Shown one piece after another: positions 24,401 to 31,549 of a DNA stretch of 36,757 nucleotides. Below the pieces are notes generated by a model. The model was not told the origin of the DNA. It made no database searches and saw only the letters and a program-made list of their open reading frames with translations. Numbering within the stretch: position 1 is the first letter of the stretch; each line of letters begins with the position of its first letter. The stretch covers positions 1 through 36,757 of the forward strand of contig JABIGM010000001.1 in assembly GCA_018650165.1 (NCBI GenBank), written 5' to 3'. Origin of the DNA: Methanobacteriota archaeon (GTDB taxonomy: Archaea > Thermoplasmatota > Poseidoniia > Poseidoniales > Poseidoniaceae). The position numbers were made by a program, and so were the translations under genes.

Positions 24401-27300
24401 CTAATCAGAACATCAATCTGATTGGAAGTATTCGCTTAGAGGGTCTAGATGTTTCACCTGACCCTACATCATATAATCTATCTTTACAGCGTTGGGATGT
24501 CCAATCTATCAATGGCACAATTGTTTCTGAATGGGTTGAAGTCACTAATACATCTGGTGTAATTGGTGGCGACTTTGATTGGGCAGTAAATCTTGGATTA
24601 ACTGCTGCGGGACAGGCATCTTACCGATTCATGATCGATGGATATGTAGGTGGAGACACACTTTGTCCAGCAATACCAATTATTGCAGATGCAGACTGTG
24701 CGATTCCATTTAATCTATCAATCGATACTTATTCACCTACTTTAGTGAATATCTCTGTTCTTAAGGCCTCAAATTATGACCCAACTATCTGGTCTAATTG
24801 GAGAGGACTAGTTGATGACACATGGGTTCTTCCAAATGCTCAGCAAAAAGTACGTGTTCTAGCACAAGATATTCCAGCACCTCCTAGTACCCTTGAAATG
24901 TACTACTGGGTTGAATATGACCACGACACTGATTTTGATGGAATCGCAGACCCTGACGAGTACGTGACTCTCACTCTTGTTAGCGATGGTGAAGCGCCTA
25001 CTGCAAACTATACAGGCACCTTTAGCGATGATGCCAACAAAGGACAAGATCCTCCCGGCAAGGTCAGTATTTACATTGAAGGTAATGACTTAGGTGGAAA
25101 TGCAATCGAAGGCGGAGCTTATGGATTTGAAGATGATTTAGTAACCTATGTTTCAATGGATGCTAAGACCCCTAATATCAGGAATTTCTTTATCGAGAAT
25201 TCTGATGGTGAGCGCCTACATAATCCAAACGAGGGTGCACCATTCTACCAAGGACCATGGAACATGAGTATGTATGCTGGAAATGAATATCACCTAATCG
25301 TTGAAGCAACAGATGAGAATGGATGGAGGGATATCAATTACTTCGAAATCGATCTTGGACCTGAAAATATGGTTGTATACTATTCACCTCGCAATGAGAC
25401 TGCATGGGCGGATACAACGGATATCGAAATCGTTACTGCAAGTAATACTAGCGAAGGAGCTCAGGTTTTGCGAATGGATGGAGGTCGACTAATTGACCCA
25501 TTCGAGGATGAATTTTACTTAGACTTGCCAATTCGTATGAATTGGGATATCATCGGAATTGGTTCAACAACCTATGTTCCTCAATTACGAATCAAGGACA
25601 TGGATAGAGACCCTTCACTAATGAGTGAATCTGGCGGTCGTCACAAGCAGCGTTGGGTTTACAGCGATGGAATACAGTTGGATTTCAGAAATGGAATCAG
25701 TCCAACATTTAGCGACCTGTCTTACCCATATTCGCAAGATGTTACCGTGGCATTCGTTTTCCCCGGAGATACTGTTGCAATGGAAGGGCAGTACGCTTAC
25801 TTAGATGGAATTAACAACGGTGTTTATGTTCTACCCGAAGGTGAATTTACGATTGAAGTAACTCGCGTGGAAGCAATGATGGATGGTGGAAAGGGATACC
25901 TCGCCTATCCAGCAGGTGGTGCAGATGGTTCCCGTACCGATGGTCCAACCTTGCACACAATTGATGGTGGAGCATTCAATATCAACATTACAGCTCCTCC
26001 ATTGTCTAATGAATACACATACAATTTCCGTCTAATAAATCTGCCAGTTGGCGCAACAGACACTACAGCATCAATTTGTGATGGAAATAGTGCCTTTGGT
26101 TGTGCTTCATTCAAGATTAAGGTCGATGGTCAACAACCAGAGATTGAGAAGGATTCATGGAGAGCAATATCTGGAATTAACCAAGAAGTACTTGGAAACA
26201 CTATGCCTTCGTCCACTATGCACTGTGTTGATGTCCAAGCAATAGTTGAAGAAAACGCAGCATTACTTGCAGGTGAAGTAGACCTCAAGTGGTCTTTCTA
26301 CTCGGATGCTGATTCAAATCTGACATGGCCAGTATATGGGCAGAAATTTGGTGCTGAACCACAATCTCATTCACTTGGTCTTAAGATACAAGGCGGAGAT
26401 TATCTTGTTAGCGCAGACTGTGTTGATTTGTGGCCAGACCCTCAAGATCCAACCCAGGCTCAAATCACAACTATTGACTTAGTGATGTGGATTGAAGGAA
26501 GAGACTCTGCAGGATGGGCAATTGAAGGTGGAGGGCCAAACAGTGCAGGAGGAATCAGTTCAATTTGGTCTTCTAACCCAGAACACAATTCACAATACAG
26601 GTTAGTTCATGAACAGGCCAAGTTCAGTGTTATCGATGTAAGAATGACACCGAAGAGCCCAGAAGTAGGCGACGTACCAGAACTTGAGATATCTCTGCAG
26701 AACATTGGAACCAAAGATGGAAACATTACTCTAGAAATTCAATCTGTTACAGATGGTGAATTCCCTACAACTGAATTTACATGGACCACTGGAGATATCC
26801 CGCAAGGCGAATTGTCCAATATATTCGTAAAAGATTTGGAAATTTTCGCATCACCTACCAGTGGAATGTACTTCCTCGTAGTAGATGCAGATTCGAATGA
26901 AGTACTGTGGAACGGTTCGCAGAATTCTAAGTCTTTCAACGTTGCAGAAGCGAGTGATGATGAGGGGCTACTATCAGGTTCAGGAATGCTAATCGTTATT
27001 GGACTAGGTGCATTAATTCTGATTCTATTGGTCGCAGTAGTTGTTCTAGTAAAGCGCGATTCTGGCGACCCTTCATACGAGTATGAATACGAGTATGAAG
27101 ATGAAGAGAAAGCCTATGCAGAAATTCCATCTGCAGGAGGAGCCGGTCCTCCACCTTCAGCAGCACCAGCGGCAAATGTTGACCCATTGATGGCAGCAGC
27201 TCTGGCCGAATTCCCACAGTGGGATCAAGAGACGATCCAAGGTTACTTTGACCAAGGATGGGATATCGATACGCTCAGAGACTGGGTAAACAATCAGTGA
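21484..27300 (+). CDS. Giant secreted, membrane-anchored surface protein
   Basis: About 1,938 residues. Residues 1-26 are a signal peptide (ITALVFTCLMLISPLAGAAS). Residues about 130-358 are a jelly-roll-like region ending in GWFIDDFRIGD, typical of MAM/carbohydrate-binding folds. The middle holds many beta-rich repeats without a clear family. Residues 1146-1159 read DHDTDFDGIADPDE, a type-3-repeat-like calcium loop. Residues 1715-1822 look like a CARDB domain (PKSPEVGDVPELEISLQNIG). One membrane helix at about 1834-1857 precedes an acidic YEYEYEYEDEE stretch and a Trp-rich cytoplasmic end from residue 1900 (DPLMAAALAEFPQWDQ). Many N-x-S/T sites allow glycosylation. The ATG at 21484 follows GGAGGAGAGGAGAGGG. 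Adhesion or polymer binding is inferred. Confidence 0.85.
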   Translation: MNDNNNAITALVFTCLMLISPLAGAASVTTFGSGDSEITVEVRDSPEYTNSEDGTVTLPSGATVTGASVKISTDMATHETFTTINSETAQYVWDPVYNNQQTEYSTLSDFTYHEDTVKLVSGGLSTDFERSSSGFWDHTQPPVYDGTGWQHGTLADSTVLNDNCNTGNDCWGTNLFDNDNDYTNDDQGSSFSYNLITPEMEVDPSSHIARFSSWHGLHWSQTNPGTNPTNTYYDCAYVMVRNSSSPSFPPPDVGWSHLPFDATNSTGVNYANGLYPIGSGNGKIQNCDSLTGTDYALGGESTHPTSNPNGWATLALNLNQHIHKYVQLKFVMSYNSGSGTPENSTMPGWFIDDFRIGDPLPQSGSMSVKGFTPKQSPSPGFPDGYGILTLEQETTPTNSLTVTILRGGTTDIALDRDGNQMTGLEGPIIELWGIDAADYPVIDLRFDFDTGQYKLSTAVLHGLNIGTRIGTGLNDTNVVFNPMIMDGVWQSPGTNQPLMYAPSILDNSFNPPLYRNKFSQPIVGITPQIIDDCVEEPSIMISLRDNSMHNNLTNGQKWVPSEPIFGFASMLSYANPCGMSEMWFDLEFGHSATGVSLDIANDGDIEWAMNEPAFGGFGRQTTLWSGYSNGINYGVDESTLTLNSNGEATGGRFMLPIGADVKAADVIFADNTANDFTLSLSSDGQEVALGTMPNQTILAHETLETMFDFESALISLLNNPLVNPSHTDAYGNDWATFQFNVVNNNASSGTQVTVRNLDVVYDWDTVLDGSINFDRELNQGIALGTGATVDVPLSLSANSGGAVNLSELSITTSSGYDSSLTLTGSPEGLYPNGDIIEAISIHSVEQSTGTSFAEARLRMESSSGVVELSFSELTLFTESYDPWNLISLESSSYNEVGDEMHITWRFRINTAWEDTAELRLYASLIGADGVNGLPGAVVLAPANGNAIENDAMISTFELQNDAGEVQNLASASSNQNINLIGSIRLEGLDVSPDPTSYNLSLQRWDVQSINGTIVSEWVEVTNTSGVIGGDFDWAVNLGLTAAGQASYRFMIDGYVGGDTLCPAIPIIADADCAIPFNLSIDTYSPTLVNISVLKASNYDPTIWSNWRGLVDDTWVLPNAQQKVRVLAQDIPAPPSTLEMYYWVEYDHDTDFDGIADPDEYVTLTLVSDGEAPTANYTGTFSDDANKGQDPPGKVSIYIEGNDLGGNAIEGGAYGFEDDLVTYVSMDAKTPNIRNFFIENSDGERLHNPNEGAPFYQGPWNMSMYAGNEYHLIVEATDENGWRDINYFEIDLGPENMVVYYSPRNETAWADTTDIEIVTASNTSEGAQVLRMDGGRLIDPFEDEFYLDLPIRMNWDIIGIGSTTYVPQLRIKDMDRDPSLMSESGGRHKQRWVYSDGIQLDFRNGISPTFSDLSYPYSQDVTVAFVFPGDTVAMEGQYAYLDGINNGVYVLPEGEFTIEVTRVEAMMDGGKGYLAYPAGGADGSRTDGPTLHTIDGGAFNINITAPPLSNEYTYNFRLINLPVGATDTTASICDGNSAFGCASFKIKVDGQQPEIEKDSWRAISGINQEVLGNTMPSSTMHCVDVQAIVEENAALLAGEVDLKWSFYSDADSNLTWPVYGQKFGAEPQSHSLGLKIQGGDYLVSADCVDLWPDPQDPTQAQITTIDLVMWIEGRDSAGWAIEGGGPNSAGGISSIWSSNPEHNSQYRLVHEQAKFSVIDVRMTPKSPEVGDVPELEISLQNIGTKDGNITLEIQSVTDGEFPTTEFTWTTGDIPQGELSNIFVKDLEIFASPTSGMYFLVVDADSNEVLWNGSQNSKSFNVAEASDDEGLLSGSGMLIVIGLGALILILLVAVVVLVKRDSGDPSYEYEYEYEDEEKAYAEIPSAGGAGPPPSAAPAANVDPLMAAALAEFPQWDQETIQGYFDQGWDIDTLRDWVNNQ

Positions 27301-27306
27301 TTCATT

Positions 27307-28104
27307 ATGAACCTTGACTGGGATGATATCCATTGGGAAGACCCCGATGGAGGTACAATTGTACTACACGGTATATTGCCAACGGTGGTTTTGCCAAATA
27401 AAATGCGACCGCGATTCCAGTGGCATGGATTAGGTATCATGGGCACCAGCGAGGAAGAAGAAGTCTGGGTCGAAGAAGAGAAATCTGAAATTAAAGACGC
27501 TGGAATCAATCTTGATAGTGCGATTCTAAATGGCGGCCTTGACGGACTTTATCTTGAAATGTTGAGATGGATTGATGGATTACAAGTCGGTAGATTTCCC
27601 GATCCGGAGCCACGCAGATTACATAAAACCGCATTGAAGCACAGCCGTCCAATATTTTTCGCAGAACCCGATATGGATGATGATGACTGGGCTGATTTTT
27701 TAGAGAGGGAAGCGAAAGAAATGACTCGCCCTCTCAAGTTATTGAAAATTGTCTTTACATCTCGCCGTTGGCGAAAGAGCATCAAAAAGATGCGTAAGAA
27801 AGTAGTGCCGCAGCCCCCTCGGGAGCCTGATGACCTCCAAGCAGCTAGCGCTTTAGCCGCTGTATGGTGGTCATTAAATCGCGAAAATTCTGATAAGAAA
27901 CTAAACGTAGAGAAAGATGAACGCTTTGCAGCACGACTTAGAGGAGGCTTGGCGCAATTGCGAATCGAGCATGGAGCCGAAGCGGTGCTTCTAGTACCAA
28001 TCCAGCAGGCGTGGAGGGAATCAATGCTCAGCTCGTTAGAAAAGTTACCTAATCCAGAGGAGAGTTCATCACTCTCAAGCACTTCGGATGGAGAGGAGGA
28101 GTGA
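27307..28104 (+). CDS. Hypothetical acidic/basic soluble protein
   Basis: 265 residues with no family I recognise. The N-terminal 50 residues form strands (GTIVLHGILPTVVLPNKMRP), the middle is acidic then basic (RRWRKSIKKMRKKV), and the most conserved-looking part is helical (ASALAAVWWSLNREN, then FAARLRGGLAQLRIEHGAEA). There is no signal peptide or membrane helix. The ATG lies 6 nt after the surface-protein stop and the last codons overlap the upstream region of the TBP-like gene, so 21484-30621 may be one transcript. A function is not inferred. Confidence 0.75.
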   Translation: MNLDWDDIHWEDPDGGTIVLHGILPTVVLPNKMRPRFQWHGLGIMGTSEEEEVWVEEEKSEIKDAGINLDSAILNGGLDGLYLEMLRWIDGLQVGRFPDPEPRRLHKTALKHSRPIFFAEPDMDDDDWADFLEREAKEMTRPLKLLKIVFTSRRWRKSIKKMRKKVVPQPPREPDDLQAASALAAVWWSLNRENSDKKLNVEKDERFAARLRGGLAQLRIEHGAEAVLLVPIQQAWRESMLSSLEKLPNPEESSSLSSTSDGEEE

Positions 28105-28106
28105 CA

Positions 28107-28646
28107 ATGAGTGGAACAAATAGCATCGAAGTTCGTGTTGAAAATCTGCTAGTACGATTCACTCCAACACCTTCTGTAGACCTTGAAGAAGCGATTGAAC
28201 GCCTCGGCGGAGTAAGAAATGGTGATGTCATAATCAAGATGTTAGATGCGCCACGTGCAACTCTCATAATTGATGAAAAGGGTCGAATAATTGTCCATGG
28301 TACTCATCGAATAGAAGCGGCGAGGGCTGCAGCAAAGGAAATGTTACTTCGTATGGGGAGAAATGATTCTGGATTAATTGCTGAACTAGGGCCAATTGTG
28401 GCTTCCTTTGATTTTGGCGAGGAAGTTCCAATTCACAACATTCGTTCTAATCTTGGTAGTGGTACAACATCAATTGACGAAAGACTGGGTTGTTTACGCC
28501 TTAATGATACTAGGCATGATTTGGAATTATTAATTTGGCCGACCGGGAAATGTGTTGCTTTAGAAGCGCGCCATCCAAATATGGTTGCCATGGCCGCAGT
28601 TCATTGGAAAGGAAAATTTGCTGATAAAAAATCGCTTAAGGCGTGA
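28107..28646 (+). CDS. TBP-fold protein, divergent TATA-binding-protein paralogue
   Basis: About 179 residues made of two related halves, as in TATA-binding protein. The first half reads EVRVENLLVRFTP, DLEEAIERLGGV, ATLIIDEKGRIIVHGTHRIE and AARAAAKEMLLRMG. These correspond to the TBP strands and helices, including the lone LIF-sGK-vvTG strand pair. The second half begins GPIVASFDFGEEVPIHNI and ends LELLIWPTGKCVALEARHP. The FPGL loop that supplies DNA-intercalating phenylalanines in TBP is not visible in either half, so classical TATA binding is doubtful. The ATG at 28107 follows GGAGGAG with 5 nt spacing. It lies amid surface-protein and TatD genes, not transcription genes. Confidence 0.7.
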   Translation: MSGTNSIEVRVENLLVRFTPTPSVDLEEAIERLGGVRNGDVIIKMLDAPRATLIIDEKGRIIVHGTHRIEAARAAAKEMLLRMGRNDSGLIAELGPIVASFDFGEEVPIHNIRSNLGSGTTSIDERLGCLRLNDTRHDLELLIWPTGKCVALEARHPNMVAMAAVHWKGKFADKKSLKA

Positions 28647-28651
28647 GAGCA

Positions 28652-29494
28652 ATGGATTGGAAAGGACCAATCCTCGATGACCATTTTCATCTGAATCGTA
28701 ATGGCCGATTTCTTGATGCAGCAAATGATTTTTTGCGGGTCGGTGGAACTGATTTAGTTCTGGTACATTGTCCTGATTTTACATCACCTCCTATTACCAG
28801 AGAAGGCCACACTGTAGCTTATGCAGATACTATTGCGATGGCAGAAGAAGTACGAAACCTTGGTCTTGGAGTACGTGTAATACTAGGTCCGCACCCCGCA
28901 GCCTTCGCTCACCAATTCGAATCTCTTGGCGATAGAGCCGAAGAGAATTATTGGGATAGTATTGAGACCGCCTTAGAATTTGTTCATGAAGGTAAAGCGC
29001 ACGGAATCGGGGAAGTTGGAAGGCCGCATTGGCCGGTTTCAGATGAAATTTGGGATCGCTCGAATTTATTGTTACTAGAAACTATGCAGATGGCTGCAAA
29101 AGAAGGGATTCCACTTCAACTCCATGTTGAGGGGGAATCTGATGAGACTTATGGGAATCTTGCCAAAATGGCAGATAAAGCAGGGTTAGCAAGAGAGCGA
29201 CTAGTAAGGCATTATGCACCCCCCCGTGTAGATGCAGCTTTCACACACGGTCTAACGCCGAGTGTGTTAGCAGGCAGTGGCTCAATCGACGAATTGATGT
29301 CTACATTTGAAGCATCATCACATGGATTCATGCTCGAGACTGATTACATGGATGACCCAAGAAGACCTGGTGCGGTTTTGGGTCCAAAGACAGTTCCAAA
29401 GAGAACACGCCAGTTATTGGAAGCCGGTTTAGACGAGGAGATGCTGTATCGCTGTCATAAGGACCTACCCGACCACATTTATGGTTCAGTCTAA
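28652..29494 (+). CDS. TatD-family metal-dependent hydrolase
   Basis: About 280 residues with an amidohydrolase-like TIM barrel. Metal-binding blocks are LDDHFHLNRNG at the N-terminus, HGIGEVGRPHW, LQLHVEGES, VRHYAPPRVD and LETDYMDDPRRPG near the C-terminus, in the order expected for TatD enzymes. Family members are DNases or act on small phosphorylated substrates; the DDPRRPG-VLGPKTVPKR block is characteristic of an archaeal branch whose substrate I cannot name. The ATG at 28652 is preferred; a GTG at 28643 overlaps the preceding stop and would add three residues. It is probably cotranscribed with the TBP-like gene. Confidence 0.83.
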   Translation: MDWKGPILDDHFHLNRNGRFLDAANDFLRVGGTDLVLVHCPDFTSPPITREGHTVAYADTIAMAEEVRNLGLGVRVILGPHPAAFAHQFESLGDRAEENYWDSIETALEFVHEGKAHGIGEVGRPHWPVSDEIWDRSNLLLLETMQMAAKEGIPLQLHVEGESDETYGNLAKMADKAGLARERLVRHYAPPRVDAAFTHGLTPSVLAGSGSIDELMSTFEASSHGFMLETDYMDDPRRPGAVLGPKTVPKRTRQLLEAGLDEEMLYRCHKDLPDHIYGSV

Positions 29495-29532
29495 CCAAGA
29501 CTTCATGACCTTCTCGCTCTTCGGAAGGGCTA

Positions 29533-30621
29533 ATGGAATCTTTGAAGAGGGTCATTTTAATCTCGCTCCTCACCATTTGCTTGTTTGCACCGATGAGTTC
29601 ACAGGCGCAGGCAACTCTGATTGGCGTTGAACTAGATTGCGACCAATCAACCATCAATATCAATGTCCACCCTGAACAAAACGAACCGGTTATTGTCTCA
29701 TGTACAGTAACTAATACCGGCTCATTCAAAGAGAATATTGACTTGGATAGTGAAGTAGATGGTAATGAGTTCAGTTTATCATTTTCAGAATCATCGTTTG
29801 AATTGGATGCGGGAGATGATGCTAATTTTATTGCAACCTTTTCTGCATCACCGCGAATAGAAGTCACAACCGAAGATTACAATATATCTGCAACTGTTAT
29901 CAGTTTCGGAGTGGAGCCGATTTTTGTTCCGTTAGGCCAACTGGGTTCTACTGCAGAGATAAATGGTGAAGTAAATTCATTGGCATATTCGAGAGTTGAT
30001 CTGGAAGTCTCAAATCCGGCTACTCGAAACATCGAAGTCGGTGAAGAAGCAACAATCCAATTTACAATGTTCAACGATGGAAACAGAGTTGATAACTTAG
30101 AAGTAATTGTCGTCAACATTGATGAAATAGAGGATGCAGGATTCGAATTCGCAACAGATCCATTTGTCCGAGCAACAGTGAATCCCGGTGCGTCTTCAAA
30201 TCAAGGGGCAATCATCTTGATTGCACCAGATAGCGCATCTGATGAAATAACCATTCAAGTTCAACTAAGGGCCGTATCAACTCTTGACACTAGTGCAACT
30301 CCAAGTGAAGCCTCAATAAGAATAGTAGTGGCATCTTCTGGAAGTGATAGTGCAATCGATTTTAACTCGATGGATTCCGATAGTTATGCCATGATAGGCA
30401 TGGTGGCAGGTGGTGTAATTGGAGTAATTCTCTTACTTGTAGTAATCTCACGACTCACCAAGAAAGCAGGAAAGCAGAAGACGGCAGTCAAGCAAGCACA
30501 TAAGGCAAAGAAGGCTAATAAAAAGTCCAATGATGAACCTATTATCGAAGAAGAGGACGACTTAGATTTCGACGATGATTTCGGAGACCTTGATGACGAC
30601 TTCGATTTTGACGACTTATGA
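29533..30621 (+). CDS. Secreted Ig-like surface protein with C-terminal membrane anchor
   Basis: 362 residues. A signal peptide occupies 1-26 (VILISLLTICLFAPMSSQAQ). Two beta-sandwich, CARDB/NEW3-like domains follow: about 30-125 (PVIVSCTVTNTGSFKENIDL) and about 150-270 (EVGEEATIQFTMFNDGNRVD). A membrane helix lies at about 286-306 (GMVAGGVIGVILLLVVIS). The cytoplasmic end is first Lys-rich, then a strongly acidic DDDFGDLDDDFDFDDL tail. The build matches the C-terminal part of the giant surface protein at 21484, so they may act together at the cell surface. A T-rich terminator follows. Confidence 0.82.
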   Translation: MESLKRVILISLLTICLFAPMSSQAQATLIGVELDCDQSTININVHPEQNEPVIVSCTVTNTGSFKENIDLDSEVDGNEFSLSFSESSFELDAGDDANFIATFSASPRIEVTTEDYNISATVISFGVEPIFVPLGQLGSTAEINGEVNSLAYSRVDLEVSNPATRNIEVGEEATIQFTMFNDGNRVDNLEVIVVNIDEIEDAGFEFATDPFVRATVNPGASSNQGAIILIAPDSASDEITIQVQLRAVSTLDTSATPSEASIRIVVASSGSDSAIDFNSMDSDSYAMIGMVAGGVIGVILLLVVISRLTKKAGKQKTAVKQAHKAKKANKKSNDEPIIEEEDDLDFDDDFGDLDDDFDFDDL

Positions 30622-30635
30622 GCCTCTAAAATCTC

Positions 30636-30653
30636 GCCTCCGGCTATTTTTTT
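30636..30653 (+). terminator. T-rich terminator after the surface-protein run
   Basis: GCC-TCC-GGC forms a small stem and is followed by a run of seven T residues (30647-30653), 25 nt after the stop of the surface-protein gene. This makes the hairpin at 30723 more likely a leader element of fabI than the terminator of the previous transcript. Confidence 0.5.
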
Positions 30654-30722
30654 ACACTAGTCTAAAGCGTCTCACAGCCTATTTTGGCATGGCAACAGTC
30701 ATAGGCGTGGTGGCAAGGGAAA

Positions 30723-30743
30723 CACCTACCCTAAGGGTAGGTG
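30723..30743 (+). promoter_or_regulatory. Leader hairpin sequestering the fabI ribosome-binding site
   Basis: CACCTACCC and GGGTAGGTG form a perfect 9-bp stem around a TAA loop. The right arm contains the only Shine-Dalgarno-like sequence (AGGTG) before fabI, six bases from its ATG at 30750. If transcribed, the hairpin would hide the ribosome-binding site. A leaderless start within or after it, or a terminator-like role, are the alternatives. Confidence 0.5.
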
Positions 30744-30749
30744 CTAATC

Positions 30750-31544
30750 ATGCTTAGATTACAAGGTAAAGTTGCATTTGTTTTTGGAGTTGCCAGCGAG
30801 GACTCAATCGCTTGGGCAATTTGCAAAAGTTTAGCCGAAGCCGGGGTGACATTATATCTCGGATATCAGAAAAGATTCATGTCTCGAGTTTTCCAATTAA
30901 AAGACAAATTGCCAGCGATTGCGGGGTTCTATCCTCTTGATGTAGCGACCGATGCCGATACAAAAGAATTCTTTGACAAATTCAGTGAAGAAAACCCCGG
31001 GCTAAAAGCGGATATTTTGATTCATGCAATCGGTTTCGCACCACGTGAGTGTTTCGATAGGCCGATTCTATTCGTCGATGATGATAAAATTAACACTGCA
31101 TTTACAATCTCTGCTAACTCTCTACAACGCTGTTTGAAGTTTGCAATACCATATCTCAATCCAGGCTCATCTACGATTACTCTAACTTACGCTGCATCTA
31201 CACGCCATGTGCCCTCCTATGGAATAATGAGTATGGCAAAAGCAGCACTTGAATGCTGGACTCGAGAACTCGCCTGTCACCTTGGACCAGAAGGTCACAG
31301 AGTCAATGCAATTTCAAGTGGACCAATTCGAACGATTGCAGCAAGTGGCATTCCGGGGTTTGATAATATCCTAGATCATGTGGCTGCCAATTCACCTCTT
31401 AGAAGAAATGTGAATCAATCGGATGTCGCAGGGTGTACTACCTGGCTTGCAAGCCCATTAGCATCGGGGGTTACTGGTCAGTGCATCCATGTTGATGCCG
31501 GTTATTCCATCACAATGGTGCCTTCGAGCATAATGGGTGAGTGA
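30750..31544 (+). CDS. fabI: Enoyl-[acyl-carrier-protein] reductase (NADH), FabI type
   Basis: 264 residues. Short-chain dehydrogenase fold with the FabI N-terminus GKVAFVFGVASEDSIAWAI and the family's ADILIHAIGFAPRE. Catalytic residues align with E. coli FabI: Tyr147 and Tyr157 ten residues apart, then Lys164 (YGIMSMAK). SGPIRTIAASGIPGF is the substrate-binding loop and GQCIHVDAGYSI the C-terminal signature. It reduces the enoyl thioester at the end of each elongation cycle. The megasynthase starts 5 nt after its stop, so it probably supplies the enoyl reduction that the visible part of the megasynthase lacks. FabI is a bacterial enzyme; its presence here implies ancient transfer. Confidence 0.93.
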   Translation: MLRLQGKVAFVFGVASEDSIAWAICKSLAEAGVTLYLGYQKRFMSRVFQLKDKLPAIAGFYPLDVATDADTKEFFDKFSEENPGLKADILIHAIGFAPRECFDRPILFVDDDKINTAFTISANSLQRCLKFAIPYLNPGSSTITLTYAASTRHVPSYGIMSMAKAALECWTRELACHLGPEGHRVNAISSGPIRTIAASGIPGFDNILDHVAANSPLRRNVNQSDVAGCTTWLASPLASGVTGQCIHVDAGYSITMVPSSIMGE

Positions 31545-31549
31545 ACCAA

